Assembly (NCBI GenBank): GCA_020052135.1
Contig: JAGVPS010000049.1
Location: forward strand, 1 to 23,317
Source of the DNA: Minisyncoccota bacterium
Lineage (GTDB): Bacteria > Patescibacteriota > Minisyncoccia > UBA6257 > 1-14-0-10-40-38
Reading direction: 5' to 3'
Length of the DNA stretch: 23,317 nt
The notes beneath the pieces were generated by a model. The model was given only the letters and a program-made list of their open reading frames with translations, did not search any database and was not told where the DNA came from. This document shows positions 1 through 7,051 of the stretch, piece after piece (positions within the stretch are counted from its first letter, which is position 1; each line of letters begins with the position of its first letter). Made by a program: the position numbers and the translations under genes.

Positions 1-72
1 AAAATAATGCTAATTTTAAATTCTATTTTATTCGCGTTATTTAGAAAAGATTCGCATTGTTCGCGATTACTA
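1..72 (-). repeat. Family B palindromic repeat, copy B1 (cut by window edge)
   Basis: The stretch shares TAATGCTAATTTT and GATTCGCATTGTTCGCGATTA with copies at 17733-17842 and 20167-20273. It abuts the murB stop codon (70-72), exactly as the other copies abut the stops of rplQ and rpsM. The outer left arm lies beyond the window, so its pairing cannot be checked here. The middle is more divergent than in the other two copies. Confidence 0.8.
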
Positions 73-990
73 CACGTACATCACCTCCTCCTCCAACACT
101 ATTCCAAACTTTTCTTTGACTGCGCTTTTTCCGAGCGTAATCAAAGCTCTCACGTCCGCCTCAGTCGCATCGAGAACGTTCACAATAAAATTGGGGTGTT
201 TAGGAGAAAACATAGCGCCGCCGAAACTTACCCCCTTTAAACCGGCTTCAGAAAGCAGATATGCGGTAGGAATCACCGGAAACGGGTCCTGCTTAATGAT
301 ATGAGCAAACGGTTGTATATCCTTTTCGCTCATACTGCGAACATCCACGTTTTTAAAGATACTTCCTACATTCGGGTATTCCATAGGATGACGCTCGTTC
401 CGATAGTTAATTTTTTCATTTACCGCAGATTGAATGGTTTCGCGATTGCCTTGCTTGAGCTGTAATTCGACCAATAGCACCGCTTCCACACCCTCCTCCT
501 TGAATACGCTCGTGCGATACCCAAACCGACAGTCGGTCGCATCCCGCTCCACAATCTTCAGCGATTTTGTGTCGAGGCTACGCACCGTTACCACCGAGTC
601 CTTCATCTCGCCTCCAAATGCGCCTGCGTTGCCGCGGATAGCGCCACCCACGGTGCCGGGCAATCCCCCAGCCCATTCGAGACCCGAGAGACCCGCGTGT
701 ATTGATGCCTCTACCACATCCTTCATTAACGCTCCCGCCCCGACCCGCATAATCTCACCATGAATTTCAATGGTAGAAATCGCGGGCTTTAAAACCAAAC
801 CGTCAAATCCCGAGTCGCTAAAAAGAATATTAGTTCCCCCGCCTAAAATGAACACGGGGAGCTTTTGCTCATTCGCTTCCGCGAGCGCCGAAATAAACTC
901 GTTCTCGGTCTTCGGTTCGTAAAAATGTTTTGCCAGCCCACCAATGCGATAACTCGAGTGGTCTTTCAGGGAAACGTTGTGCATGAACAT
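70..990 (-). CDS. murB: UDP-N-acetylenolpyruvoylglucosamine reductase (MurB)
   Basis: MurB is the FAD-dependent, NADPH-using cytoplasmic enzyme that reduces UDP-GlcNAc-enolpyruvate to UDP-MurNAc, the second committed step of peptidoglycan precursor synthesis. Seen: the FAD-site motif GGGTNILFSD (about residues 50-59), GLEWAGGLPGTVGGA with downstream GNAGAFGG, the catalytic-serine motif YPNVGSIFKN (about 206-215), and a C-terminal acidic stretch FGIVLEEEV supplying the expected catalytic glutamate. I chose the ATG at 990 (306 residues) because GGGAG lies five bases upstream and the protein would then begin at the usual place before SYRIGG. A TTG at 1056 would add 22 residues encoded by a strong hairpin, which is unlikely. 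The gene is preceded by a long structured leader with its own promoter and followed by repeat B1. murA lies about 15 kb away rather than adjacent. Confidence 0.95.
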   Translation of the reverse strand: MFMHNVSLKDHSSYRIGGLAKHFYEPKTENEFISALAEANEQKLPVFILGGGTNILFSDSGFDGLVLKPAISTIEIHGEIMRVGAGALMKDVVEASIHAGLSGLEWAGGLPGTVGGAIRGNAGAFGGEMKDSVVTVRSLDTKSLKIVERDATDCRFGYRTSVFKEEGVEAVLLVELQLKQGNRETIQSAVNEKINYRNERHPMEYPNVGSIFKNVDVRSMSEKDIQPFAHIIKQDPFPVIPTAYLLSEAGLKGVSFGGAMFSPKHPNFIVNVLDATEADVRALITLGKSAVKEKFGIVLEEEVMYV

Positions 991-1010
991 GAATACTCCC
1001 TGACTAAAAA

Positions 1011-1099
1011 CTCTTGCGGATAAGTCGCCGCAAGAGCTGCTAGTGGTGACCTCCAATTCTATTTGTGTTGAATGAGTGCGCGTCCTAGCAGCTCTTGCG
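1011..1099 (-). promoter_or_regulatory. Three-arm attenuator-like structure before murB
   Basis: Read on the minus strand, arm 1 (1099-1085, CGCAAGAGCTGCTAG) is perfectly complementary over 15 bases to arm 2 (1043-1029). The 3' part of arm 2 (1036-1028, CTCTTGCGG) is also perfectly complementary over 9 bases to arm 3 (1019-1011), which is followed directly by TTTTT. Arm 2:arm 3 therefore resembles an intrinsic terminator and arm 1:arm 2 a competing antiterminator. A possible 18-codon leader ORF (ATG 1141-1139) ends with its TAG inside arm 1. The pairing is seen; the regulatory role is inferred. Confidence 0.55.
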
Positions 1100-1158
1100 A
1101 TGACCTATGCTACAGAAAAAATCAGGGGATGACTTAATCATACTGCATGGGCGTAAAA

Positions 1159-1193
1159 AAACCAAAACCCCGCTCGCCCGCCAAAGGTCGGGC
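1159..1193 (-). other. GC-rich hairpin followed by T-rich stretch in murB leader
   Basis: On the minus strand GCCCG pairs with CGGGC around an eight-base loop, and a T-rich run follows some 10-20 bases later. It could be a weak terminator or one of the short GC-rich palindromes common in these genomes. The T-tract is too far from the stem for a confident call. Confidence 0.3.
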
Positions 1194-1224
1194 AAGTAAG
1201 CTACCTATAAGAAACATATCTAAA

Positions 1225-1254
1225 CTAAAATCCTGCCCGTAGGCAGGATTTTAG
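1225..1254 (-). terminator. Strong hairpin with UACG tetraloop, possible terminator
   Basis: A perfect 13-bp inverted repeat (CTAAAATCCTGCC and its complement) encloses four bases. On the minus strand the closing is C-UACG-G, a very stable UNCG-type tetraloop; on the plus strand the loop is CGTA. The A/T-rich stem base makes it look like a bidirectional intrinsic terminator. It lies about 90 bases downstream of the minus-strand promoter at 1324-1352, so it could end a short RNA or act inside the murB leader. Confidence 0.5.
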
Positions 1255-1272
1255 CCACAAATAGATTGAGCA

Positions 1273-1300
1273 TTCCTCGGTCGATATCATCGTCGAGGAA
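1273..1300. repeat. Inverted repeat in divergent intergenic region
   Basis: TTCCTCG and CGAGGAA (7 bp, perfect) flank an inner CGAT/ATCG pairing, giving a two-part hairpin near the 5' end of the minus-strand leader. It could be an RNA stem in the leader or a protein-binding site. The window shows no second copy. Confidence 0.4.
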
Positions 1301-1323
1301 CACTGACCACTCATTCACCGAGA

Positions 1324-1352
1324 AGTATAGCGCAGTCGAGGCTGAAAGTCAA
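1324..1352 (-). promoter_or_regulatory. Sigma70-type promoter for the murB leader
   Basis: On the minus strand TTGACT (1352-1347) is separated by exactly 17 bases from TATACT (1329-1324), each hexamer one base off consensus. Transcription would start near 1317 and give a leader of about 325 nt before murB. It is divergent from the promoter at 1403-1431. A small ACGCT/AGCGT inverted repeat (1358-1371) lies between the two and could be an operator. Confidence 0.65.
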
Positions 1353-1402
1353 GATTGACGCTACGGAGCGTTTATTTTACTATGTGATAAGCTCGATAGT
1401 GT

Positions 1403-1431
1403 CTGACTTACGGGCACATATCGCATATAAT
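1403..1431 (+). promoter_or_regulatory. Sigma70-type promoter for the orphan membrane gene
   Basis: CTGACT (1403-1408), a 17-base spacer and a perfect TATAAT (1426-1431) predict a start near 1438. AAGGAG at 1464-1469 is a good Shine-Dalgarno six bases before the ATG at 1476. Such a ribosome binding site is unusual here, since most core genes in the window have none. Confidence 0.65.
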
Positions 1432-1475
1432 CTTCCACACTAACTACCGCACCCTCTACACACAAGGAGCTTCAG

Positions 1476-1916
1476 ATGTGGTCTTCCCTCTTCTATGCCG
1501 GAGTGATATTCTTCACCCTTCTAGGCATTATTCTCATCATCTACGCCACGCATCTCTTCAAGAAAGATATGGGTCTTCCTCCCCAGGAGGACGTGGGATT
1601 ATGGCCCGCTCTCTATTGCATGGGTCTTTGCTGTATTGTCTTCGTTGAATGGACTTGTTTCGAGTACGGCAAAGGCTATCTCGACAAGCCCGGAAACATC
1701 CTTGAGGACAGAGGCATTTACGAGGTTATTCCCCCTGGGCGGGAGGTTTCTGGATCCTTTCCGACAATTGTCCTTCGAGATGGAGAACTCTGGGCAATCA
1801 ACCTGACTGCTCCTCCGCCACCTTCTTTCCGTTGGATAGAACGGAATGAATTCGTCTCCGAGACGAAGATGGAACCATTCCCTCCGACTGCCGTAGGAGA
1901 AGAGGGCGCACACTAG
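1476..1916 (+). CDS. Unknown small membrane protein with two predicted helices
   Basis: The product (146 residues) is not recognised. Residues about 5-28 and 43-62 are hydrophobic and predicted membrane-spanning. The remaining 80 or so residues form a soluble tail with IVLRDGELWAINLTAPPPP and may fold as a small beta-rich domain. It is the only convincing plus-strand gene in the window. It has a promoter with perfect -10 box, an AAGGAG ribosome binding site and its own terminator, so it is an independent transcription unit inserted between the convergent SIMPL gene and divergent murB. This self-contained layout, like that of the 91-residue orphan at 10690-10965, is compatible with an accessory or recently acquired gene. 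No function is claimed. Confidence 0.75.
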   Translation: MWSSLFYAGVIFFTLLGIILIIYATHLFKKDMGLPPQEDVGLWPALYCMGLCCIVFVEWTCFEYGKGYLDKPGNILEDRGIYEVIPPGREVSGSFPTIVLRDGELWAINLTAPPPPSFRWIERNEFVSETKMEPFPPTAVGEEGAH

Positions 1917-1947
1917 CAGGAGCGCATCGCAAACGTCTTCCAACGCC

Positions 1948-1995
1948 AAGCCGGCTCATCTGGATTCCGCTCCAGAGGCTCCGGCTTATTTTTTT
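1948..1995 (+). terminator. Rho-independent terminator of the orphan membrane gene
   Basis: AAGCCGG (1948-1954) pairs with CCGGCTT (1981-1987), with inner pairing CTGG/CCAG, followed by ATTTTTTTT. The T-tract is on the plus strand only. On the opposite strand the same hairpin would follow the SIMPL gene stop (1999) but lacks a T-run. Confidence 0.8.
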
Positions 1996-1998
1996 ACT

Positions 1999-2754
1999 TT
2001 ACTTGATCTCGTATGTCACGCTCACGCTCACCGTTACGTCCTGGCTACCTGGCTCGAGCGATGGAGCAACTGCGCCTCCGCGGCCTCCGTCCATCATGGC
2101 CTCGGCTTTGAAGTACATCGGAACTGGGTAACCCCCTCCACCTTCGGAGAACGTAATCACGCGGCGAATACGCGAGCCATTCATTTTTGCCATAGCTTCG
2201 GCTTTTGCGCGCGCCTTAGTAAACGCTTCTTCTCGCGCCTCATTCAAATACGCGTCCGGGTCATCCACGTCAAAGCTCACTTGCTCAATCTGATTCACTC
2301 CTTTTTCGGGAAGACCGCCCAAAATCTCACCAACTTTCTCTAAATCTCGAATCTTCAAAGACACGGTCTGGGTTACGGTATACCCGATGATATACGGGGT
2401 TTGACTCCCCGAGAGCGGCTTCGGATCGTAATCATAACGGGGGTAGAGGTTATAGTTTGACGTTTTAATGTCTTTTGCCTCCACGCCAGTACCTTTCACA
2501 AACTCAATCGCGCTGTTCATTTTTTTCGTATTTTCCTCTTGGATTACTTTAGGGTCTTTGCCCTCAGTCACCACTGAAAACGAAACACGCGCGATATCGG
2601 GAACAACAGTTGTTTTCCCCTCTGCCGAAACCGTAATAGTCCGCGTCGCATACGGAGGAACAATTTCACCCATGAATAATATCTTAATGCCGAAGATGAC
2701 CAACAGTACAAGCACTGCGTTCAGAAGTTTCCACAACAATTCTTTGTAATTCAT
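1999..2754 (-). CDS. SIMPL (DUF541/YggE-like) domain protein, membrane-anchored
   Basis: A 251-residue protein with an N-terminal hydrophobic segment (about residues 9-29) that is either an uncleaved anchor or a signal peptide. A SIMPL domain follows, recognised by ITVSAEGKTTVVPDIARVSFSV at the start, the repeated YTVTQTVSLKIRDLEKVGEIL, DPDAYLNEAREEAFTKARAKAEAMA, and the final VTVSVSVTYEI strand. The family includes YggE and BP26 periplasmic proteins; its molecular role is not firmly known, though envelope and oxidative-stress roles are reported. A glycine- and methionine-rich loop (about 205-230) interrupts the C-terminal part. It is last in the tpiA direction, with repeat D between it and tpiA. 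No Shine-Dalgarno precedes the ATG. Confidence 0.88.
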   Translation of the reverse strand: MNYKELLWKLLNAVLVLLVIFGIKILFMGEIVPPYATRTITVSAEGKTTVVPDIARVSFSVVTEGKDPKVIQEENTKKMNSAIEFVKGTGVEAKDIKTSNYNLYPRYDYDPKPLSGSQTPYIIGYTVTQTVSLKIRDLEKVGEILGGLPEKGVNQIEQVSFDVDDPDAYLNEAREEAFTKARAKAEAMAKMNGSRIRRVITFSEGGGGYPVPMYFKAEAMMDGGRGGAVAPSLEPGSQDVTVSVSVTYEIK

Positions 2755-2866
2755 ACGTTTGTTAATGCGATACCAATATACTAATGCATGCTAATGCTAC
2801 GAATAACATACTAATACTCTGATTCGTATTTTATTAGTATCATTCGTACCATTTGTATATTAGTAT
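2755..2866 (-). repeat. Family D palindromic repeat between tpiA and the SIMPL gene
   Basis: The gap is an AT-rich imperfect palindrome. Outer arms near 2769-2787 (CGATACCAATATACTAATG) and about 2848-2866 match as reverse complements with two mismatches. Inner arms built from CATACTAAT and ATTAGTATCATTCG pair again. It fills the whole gap and reaches into the last tpiA codons and stop. No second copy occurs in this window. Confidence 0.7.
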
Positions 2867-3591
2867 CGATATGCTGTCTCTATAATTTTTTTAATTTCCT
2901 CTTGTTTCAAGCTCGCGCCACCGACCAGCGCGCCTTCAATTTCTTTTTCTTTCAAAAAACTTTCCGCATTTTTGGCATTCACCGAACCCCCATAAATATA
3001 TTTTAGCAACATGGGTAATGCGACGTGCGACATAAATGTTTTTATGTATTGTATCATGTATACCGCATTTTTTGGCGTATCAGCTTCCGCGTTCGGCTCT
3101 GTGGAAATTGCCCAGACCGGCTCGTAGGCGATGATAGGGATTAGGGTGTAGGGTTTAGTGAGTAGTGAGAAAGCGACATCTAATTGCTTGCGAATAGCTC
3201 CCTCCGCTTTTCCTGCTTTGTGCTCTTCTCGAGATTCTCCGACGCAAAGGATCGGTATAATCCCCTGTGCAAGCGCCGCGCGAAGCTTTTTTGCAACAAT
3301 CTCGTCCGTATCTCCTAAACGCCTACGCTCGGAGTGACCGACGATAATATAAGTAACTCCCACAGATGCGAGTTGTGACGCGGACACCGCGCCCGTAAAT
3401 GCCCCCTTCTCTTCGTAAAAGACATCTTGAGCCGCAAGATTAGCTTCCTTCACGACTGCGCGAACCGCTCCGAGAAATGGAAAAGGCGGCGCAATAGCCA
3501 CACACGGAGCATCGCTCGCTTCCGCAAGCACTAGAGCTTCTTTAAGAGTTACTGGATTTTCCTTCCAGTTCGCGATAATGAGTTTAGGCAT
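2860..3591 (-). CDS. tpiA: Triosephosphate isomerase with atypical lid loop
   Basis: This cytoplasmic TIM-barrel enzyme of glycolysis interconverts dihydroxyacetone phosphate and glyceraldehyde 3-phosphate. The 243-residue length is normal. Seen: N8 and K10 in ANWKEN, catalytic H86 in VGHSERR, catalytic E157 in AYEPVWAI, the phosphate-binding GGSV near 201-204 and the C-terminal ALVGGASL. The usual lid (loop 6) AIGTGK is replaced by AISTEPNAEAD, so the glycine and lysine of the canonical lid are missing, although hinge residues PVW remain. It follows the exporter gene by eight bases and lacks a strong ribosome binding site. The final codons overlap repeat D. Confidence 0.96.
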   Translation of the reverse strand: MPKLIIANWKENPVTLKEALVLAEASDAPCVAIAPPFPFLGAVRAVVKEANLAAQDVFYEEKGAFTGAVSASQLASVGVTYIIVGHSERRRLGDTDEIVAKKLRAALAQGIIPILCVGESREEHKAGKAEGAIRKQLDVAFSLLTKPYTLIPIIAYEPVWAISTEPNAEADTPKNAVYMIQYIKTFMSHVALPMLLKYIYGGSVNAKNAESFLKEKEIEGALVGGASLKQEEIKKIIETAYRY

Positions 3592-3599
3592 GCTTCTTA

Positions 3600-4103
3600 T
3601 TATGTTACGAAGTTAAGTATGCCGGCAATAATTGCTGTATCAAGAGCGGCAACGCTTATAGCCCCAAGCGCAAGAGCAATCACCGAATCCCAAAAAGCGA
3701 TTCCAAACACAAAAGCGGCGAGCGCCCCGCCCCACACGCCCGTCAAGGGTCCCGGAAACGCAACGAAAACAAATAGAGCGAACGCTTTCCAAAATCGGCT
3801 TTTTACACTTTCTCCGCCTTCAGTCGCTTCTCCGCCAGAAAAATGTTCAGCGTGTCGACGTTGCGTGTAGCTAAAAAGCCAGGTTAGAAAACGATTCACG
3901 ATATAGATGCGTTGCATAAGCAGATGCGAAACTTTATGCAGAAAAAAAATAATAACCGGAATCACCGCCAGGGTTCCGATAATTGATAACGCAAATGCTT
4001 TGAGCGGAGAAAACTTAAAAAACGCGATGCCGGTCGCAATAGCCCCATGCGCCTCAATAGTCGGCGTCATCGCGAGAAGTATGGTGAAAAGCTCGTGCCA
4101 CAT
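3600..4103 (-). CDS. Small multidrug-export-like membrane protein (COG2426-like)
   Basis: A 167-residue polytopic protein resembling the small multidrug export family (PF06695/COG2426). The evidence is the N-terminal ELFTILLAMTPTIEAHGAIATG, which carries the family-like P-x-E-x-x-x-A pattern, and three to four long hydrophobic segments. I chose ATG 4103 over an upstream start at 4202 because the longer form would overlap most of the 3' end of galT. A cytoplasmic loop at about residues 88-101 holds FSGGEATEGGES, encoded by a repeat-like stretch with two TCCGCC copies on the plus strand (3813-3836). The gene lies 22 bases after galT. The substrate cannot be inferred and real efflux activity is unproven for the family. 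Confidence 0.75.
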   Translation of the reverse strand: MWHELFTILLAMTPTIEAHGAIATGIAFFKFSPLKAFALSIIGTLAVIPVIIFFLHKVSHLLMQRIYIVNRFLTWLFSYTQRRHAEHFSGGEATEGGESVKSRFWKAFALFVFVAFPGPLTGVWGGALAAFVFGIAFWDSVIALALGAISVAALDTAIIAGILNFVT

Positions 4104-4125
4104 AGGCGATGATATATCGTACTGC

Positions 4126-5103
4126 TTACCTCCTGCCTCGGAGAATTTTAGCCGCGTCATCCGGATCCACGGGATTAATCTCGATGCCGGTACCCAGTTC
4201 AAACCCTGCGGAAATATTTACCTTCGGCAATACCTCGATGTGCCAATGATAATTTTTATATTCTTTCCGATGCGCGAGAGGGGCCGTATGTATAAAAAAG
4301 TTATAGTCAGGATCATGGAGCGATCGCTTTACCATGCGAAGGACCGCATGAAGCGCTTCAACAATAGCATCAAGTTCCTCCTCCCTCGTATGTTCAAAGA
4401 ATGGCAGGTGTCGCTTGGGAAATACGCGCACCTCAAAGCCGCTTCGCGAGAGAAACGGCGTGAATGCGATAGCTCCCGCATTTTCAAAGATGATACGTTT
4501 TTTCTGCTTCCGCTCCCAGTCAATCATCGCGCAATGCACGCAGTTCCTGTGCTTTTTGGAATAGACAATGGCGCCTTTCAGAGAATGTTCAAAATCAGGG
4601 GGCACAACCGGAATTGCAATCATCTGGTAATGGGGGTGATACACCGAGGCTCCTGCTTTTGCTCCCCAATTGTGAAACATCGAGATATAGGCGAGGCACG
4701 AATCCGCCATAAGCATGAGATAGCGATCCTGAAACGCTCGGAAAAGGTCGCGAGCGTGCGATAGGGATAGATCCGGAAAATCTTGATTGTGGTCTCGGGT
4801 AATTAAAATATCATGATGCCCGATACCATCGGTGACCGCATACGGGCCCACTTTCCGAATTGCGGAACAGATATCGCGGTGCACAAATGCCGGAAATCTA
4901 TTTTCAATGATCCGCACTGTCCAGTCTTTTCCGTCCCTGATTTCCAAGAGCGCTTGTTTTGGGTTTTCAAAAACACATCCCGGTTTTGGTTCACGCACTC
5001 GGCTTTTAGACGCACGCATTTCATGAGGACGCAATCTTCGCTTGGGGGCAATGACGATCCAATCCCCGGAAACCAAATCTTGTCTTAGTTGAGAAAATTT
5101 CAT
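4126..5103 (-). CDS. galT: Galactose-1-phosphate uridylyltransferase family protein
   Basis: A HIT-superfamily nucleotidyltransferase of 325 residues, expected to move UMP between UDP-glucose and galactose 1-phosphate through a uridylyl-histidine intermediate. Seen: N-terminal RQDLVSGDWIVIAPKR, the mid-protein ENRFPAF, the active-site HPHYQ (H156 and H158; the classical motif is HPHGQ or HPHxQ), and the C-terminal YHWHIEVLPK (second half of the tandem HIT fold). Final residues RGRR overlap an AGGAGG that precedes the next gene by 25 bases, too far for a standard ribosome binding site. Because no other Leloir-pathway gene is visible, it could act on another sugar phosphate. Repeat A1 lies immediately upstream of the start and no Shine-Dalgarno is seen. 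Confidence 0.88.
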   Translation of the reverse strand: MKFSQLRQDLVSGDWIVIAPKRRLRPHEMRASKSRVREPKPGCVFENPKQALLEIRDGKDWTVRIIENRFPAFVHRDICSAIRKVGPYAVTDGIGHHDILITRDHNQDFPDLSLSHARDLFRAFQDRYLMLMADSCLAYISMFHNWGAKAGASVYHPHYQMIAIPVVPPDFEHSLKGAIVYSKKHRNCVHCAMIDWERKQKKRIIFENAGAIAFTPFLSRSGFEVRVFPKRHLPFFEHTREEELDAIVEALHAVLRMVKRSLHDPDYNFFIHTAPLAHRKEYKNYHWHIEVLPKVNISAGFELGTGIEINPVDPDDAAKILRGRR

Positions 5104-5195
5104 AAGAATAGTAATTAGTAACTAGTAAATAGTAACTAGGATAGAGAAAAAATACCAAGAACAAATTACCACTTGCCAGTTACTAGTTACTTTTT
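5104..5195 (-). repeat. Family A palindromic repeat, copy A1 (mrdA-galT gap)
   Basis: The left arm contains AGTAATTAGTAACTAGTAAA and the right arm CCAGTTACTAGTTACT; folded back, about 21 of 26 positions pair. The repeat spans the entire gap and runs into the mrdA 3' end, where its AGTAACTAG supplies the last two residues (Ser-Asn) and the TAG stop. The galT ATG follows the other end by three bases. Confidence 0.85.
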
Positions 5196-7051
5196 GATAT
5201 CCTGTGTTCATAATACCACTGGAGTACGTCTTTCGCGATGGGCATCGTGTTTGCACTGCCTTCCCGAGCATTTTCAACGAGAATGAGAAGGGCAATTTCC
5301 GGATTTTCGCTGGGCGCAAACCCAAGAAAGAGCGCATTCACGCGCGTATTGTTGTTCGTTTGCGCGCTTCCCGTTTTTCCTGAAACGGAAAATGGGAGAT
5401 CGTGAAACAGGTATGCTGTTCCGTACGGCTCACGAACCACGTCGCGCAAACCCTCCTGCACGATGGGAAGTTCGTTTTTAAAATCGGCGCCATAATCAGT
5501 AAGCACCTGCGGTTCTGAACCAAAACGCACGAATGGTCGGTATATTTTGCCGTCCATTCCTAATGAAGCGAAAAATGAAATAAGCTGGAGCGGAGTCACC
5601 AGCAAATCCCCTTGCCCGATAGAAACGTTATACGTGTCCCCCAGCCTCCATACGCCTCCTCGCTCCTTTTTTGTCGCTATACTCGGAAGAAAGCCGGTGG
5701 ATTCATAGGGCACATCAATGCCGGTTTTTTTCCCAAAGCCAAACCGCTCCCACGCAGTGTGAAGCCCCTCGATTCCGAGACCGCTCCGCAGGAAATTGCC
5801 CTGGACTAAGTCTGTAAACCCCACGCTTTTTGGCAAGCCACCGCCCGCAAGATAAAAGAAGATATTGCTCGAACGAGCGAGCGCAGACCGCACGTCAACC
5901 CATCCATGTGCCCGCCAATCAAGAAAATGACTGGGATTTGAAATGTCGTATGGATTCGGAATTTCAAGAGACCCGTCAGAAAACACTTGCAACAACGGAT
6001 CGATGACTCCTGCCTTGAGTGCCGCAAGGGCGACAAGCGGCTTGATAGTTGATCCGGGGCTGTAGGCTCCGGACACTGCTCGGTTAAACAGCGGCTCAGT
6101 ACTGTCGGTAAGCAACAGAGCGCGGCGTGGACCCGCGGCGCGATCAACAAATACATTTGCGTCAAAACTCGGGAAGCTGACCAGTGACAGAATTTCTCCG
6201 TTCCGTGGATCAAGGGCAATACCTACGCCCGCCTTCCGACCTAAGCTTGTAAGACCTTGCGCAAAGCGGGTATAAAAAAACTTCTGGAATTCGGCATCAA
6301 TAGTGAGACGAAGCGGTTCTGCGGGTTTTGGCTCTTCTATGGCCCGTCGGCCTACCACAGAGCCTATCGCATCCTGATACAACACAGACCGCCCGTCTTC
6401 CCCTCGAATTTCAGTATCGTACGCCCGCTCTACGCCTGAAACGCCGACAATGCGATTACCCTCCCCCACCCCCGTATACCCGGTCAGGTGGGCGAACACA
6501 GAGGAATCTGCATATACCCGCTTGTAATCATCAAGCACCTCGATTGATGCCTCATGGAGCGCACGGATAGCAATTGCCTCAGTGGTGCTTATATCTCGGG
6601 CAATGGGAACCCAGTTGTCTTCGTTAAGATTTGCTTCCTCTACGATTGCTTCAAGATTCTCCTCCGGCGTCGCCAGGATACGAGACAGTGCCCCGAGGAC
6701 GCGCTTCAGCGCGTCATTTTCGCTCATCATTATGGGCATGCTTATAAACGCTGTAAACGATGCCTTGTTCTCTACCACGATCTTCCCAAACCGATCGATA
6801 ATGACAGCCCGATACGTGGGTAGTCGGATTTCCCTATTCACATTTATTTCAGCGCGCGCCGCATAGAAGGCGCCACGGCCGATAAGGAGAAATCCCGTTT
6901 TACCCAGAGCCGCTCCGACCACCACAAGGGCAATTCCAAGAATCAAAAAAAATGCTTTTCGAGATGTGGGGCGAACCACATAGTCCAAGTCAGTATAAAA
7001 AACCTCATCGAACACTCCTTCCTCAAAATGCAGTGAGGGACGTTTTGCCAT
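5183..7051 (-). CDS. mrdA: Penicillin-binding protein 2, class B transpeptidase
   Basis: PBP2 (622 residues) crosslinks peptidoglycan in the rod elongation complex. It has one N-terminal membrane helix (about residues 33-53), a dimerisation/pedestal region starting RAVIIDRFGK (81-90), and a C-terminal transpeptidase domain. Catalytic motifs are seen in order: S334-T-I-K337 (active serine and lysine), S394-S-N396, and K559-T-G561. The region NWVPIARDI and GVSGVERAYD matches class B enzymes. The start overlaps the end of mreD by 29 bases, implying translational coupling in mreB-mreC-mreD-mrdA. The last residues and stop lie within repeat A1. FtsI is the alternative class B paralogue, but the mreCD context favours PBP2. 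Confidence 0.95.
   Translation of the reverse strand: MAKRPSLHFEEGVFDEVFYTDLDYVVRPTSRKAFFLILGIALVVVGAALGKTGFLLIGRGAFYAARAEINVNREIRLPTYRAVIIDRFGKIVVENKASFTAFISMPIMMSENDALKRVLGALSRILATPEENLEAIVEEANLNEDNWVPIARDISTTEAIAIRALHEASIEVLDDYKRVYADSSVFAHLTGYTGVGEGNRIVGVSGVERAYDTEIRGEDGRSVLYQDAIGSVVGRRAIEEPKPAEPLRLTIDAEFQKFFYTRFAQGLTSLGRKAGVGIALDPRNGEILSLVSFPSFDANVFVDRAAGPRRALLLTDSTEPLFNRAVSGAYSPGSTIKPLVALAALKAGVIDPLLQVFSDGSLEIPNPYDISNPSHFLDWRAHGWVDVRSALARSSNIFFYLAGGGLPKSVGFTDLVQGNFLRSGLGIEGLHTAWERFGFGKKTGIDVPYESTGFLPSIATKKERGGVWRLGDTYNVSIGQGDLLVTPLQLISFFASLGMDGKIYRPFVRFGSEPQVLTDYGADFKNELPIVQEGLRDVVREPYGTAYLFHDLPFSVSGKTGSAQTNNNTRVNALFLGFAPSENPEIALLILVENAREGSANTMPIAKDVLQWYYEHRISKSN

Larger units (their letters stand above)
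1057..1475. other. Intergenic region of about 420 bases between murB and the orphan membrane gene
   Basis: No convincing gene was found here. The region holds two divergent promoters, a 7-bp inverted repeat, a 13-bp hairpin with a UACG loop, a GC-rich hairpin followed by T-rich sequence, and the three-arm structure before murB. Together these suggest a structured, possibly regulated leader or a short non-coding RNA on the minus strand. Confidence 0.6.

Noticed and set aside
990..1056. Longer MurB starting at a TTG
   Set aside because: The extra 22 residues are encoded by the hairpin arms and do not fit the family; a ribosome binding site precedes the ATG at 990.
1011..1352. T-box riboswitch before murB
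   Set aside because: The leader has competing terminator and antiterminator arms, but the conserved T-box sequence and a convincing stem I with specifier loop were not found, and murB is not a usual target.
3907..4764. Long plus-strand frame opposite galT and the exporter
   Set aside because: It lies fully antisense to well supported genes and shows no recognisable domain.
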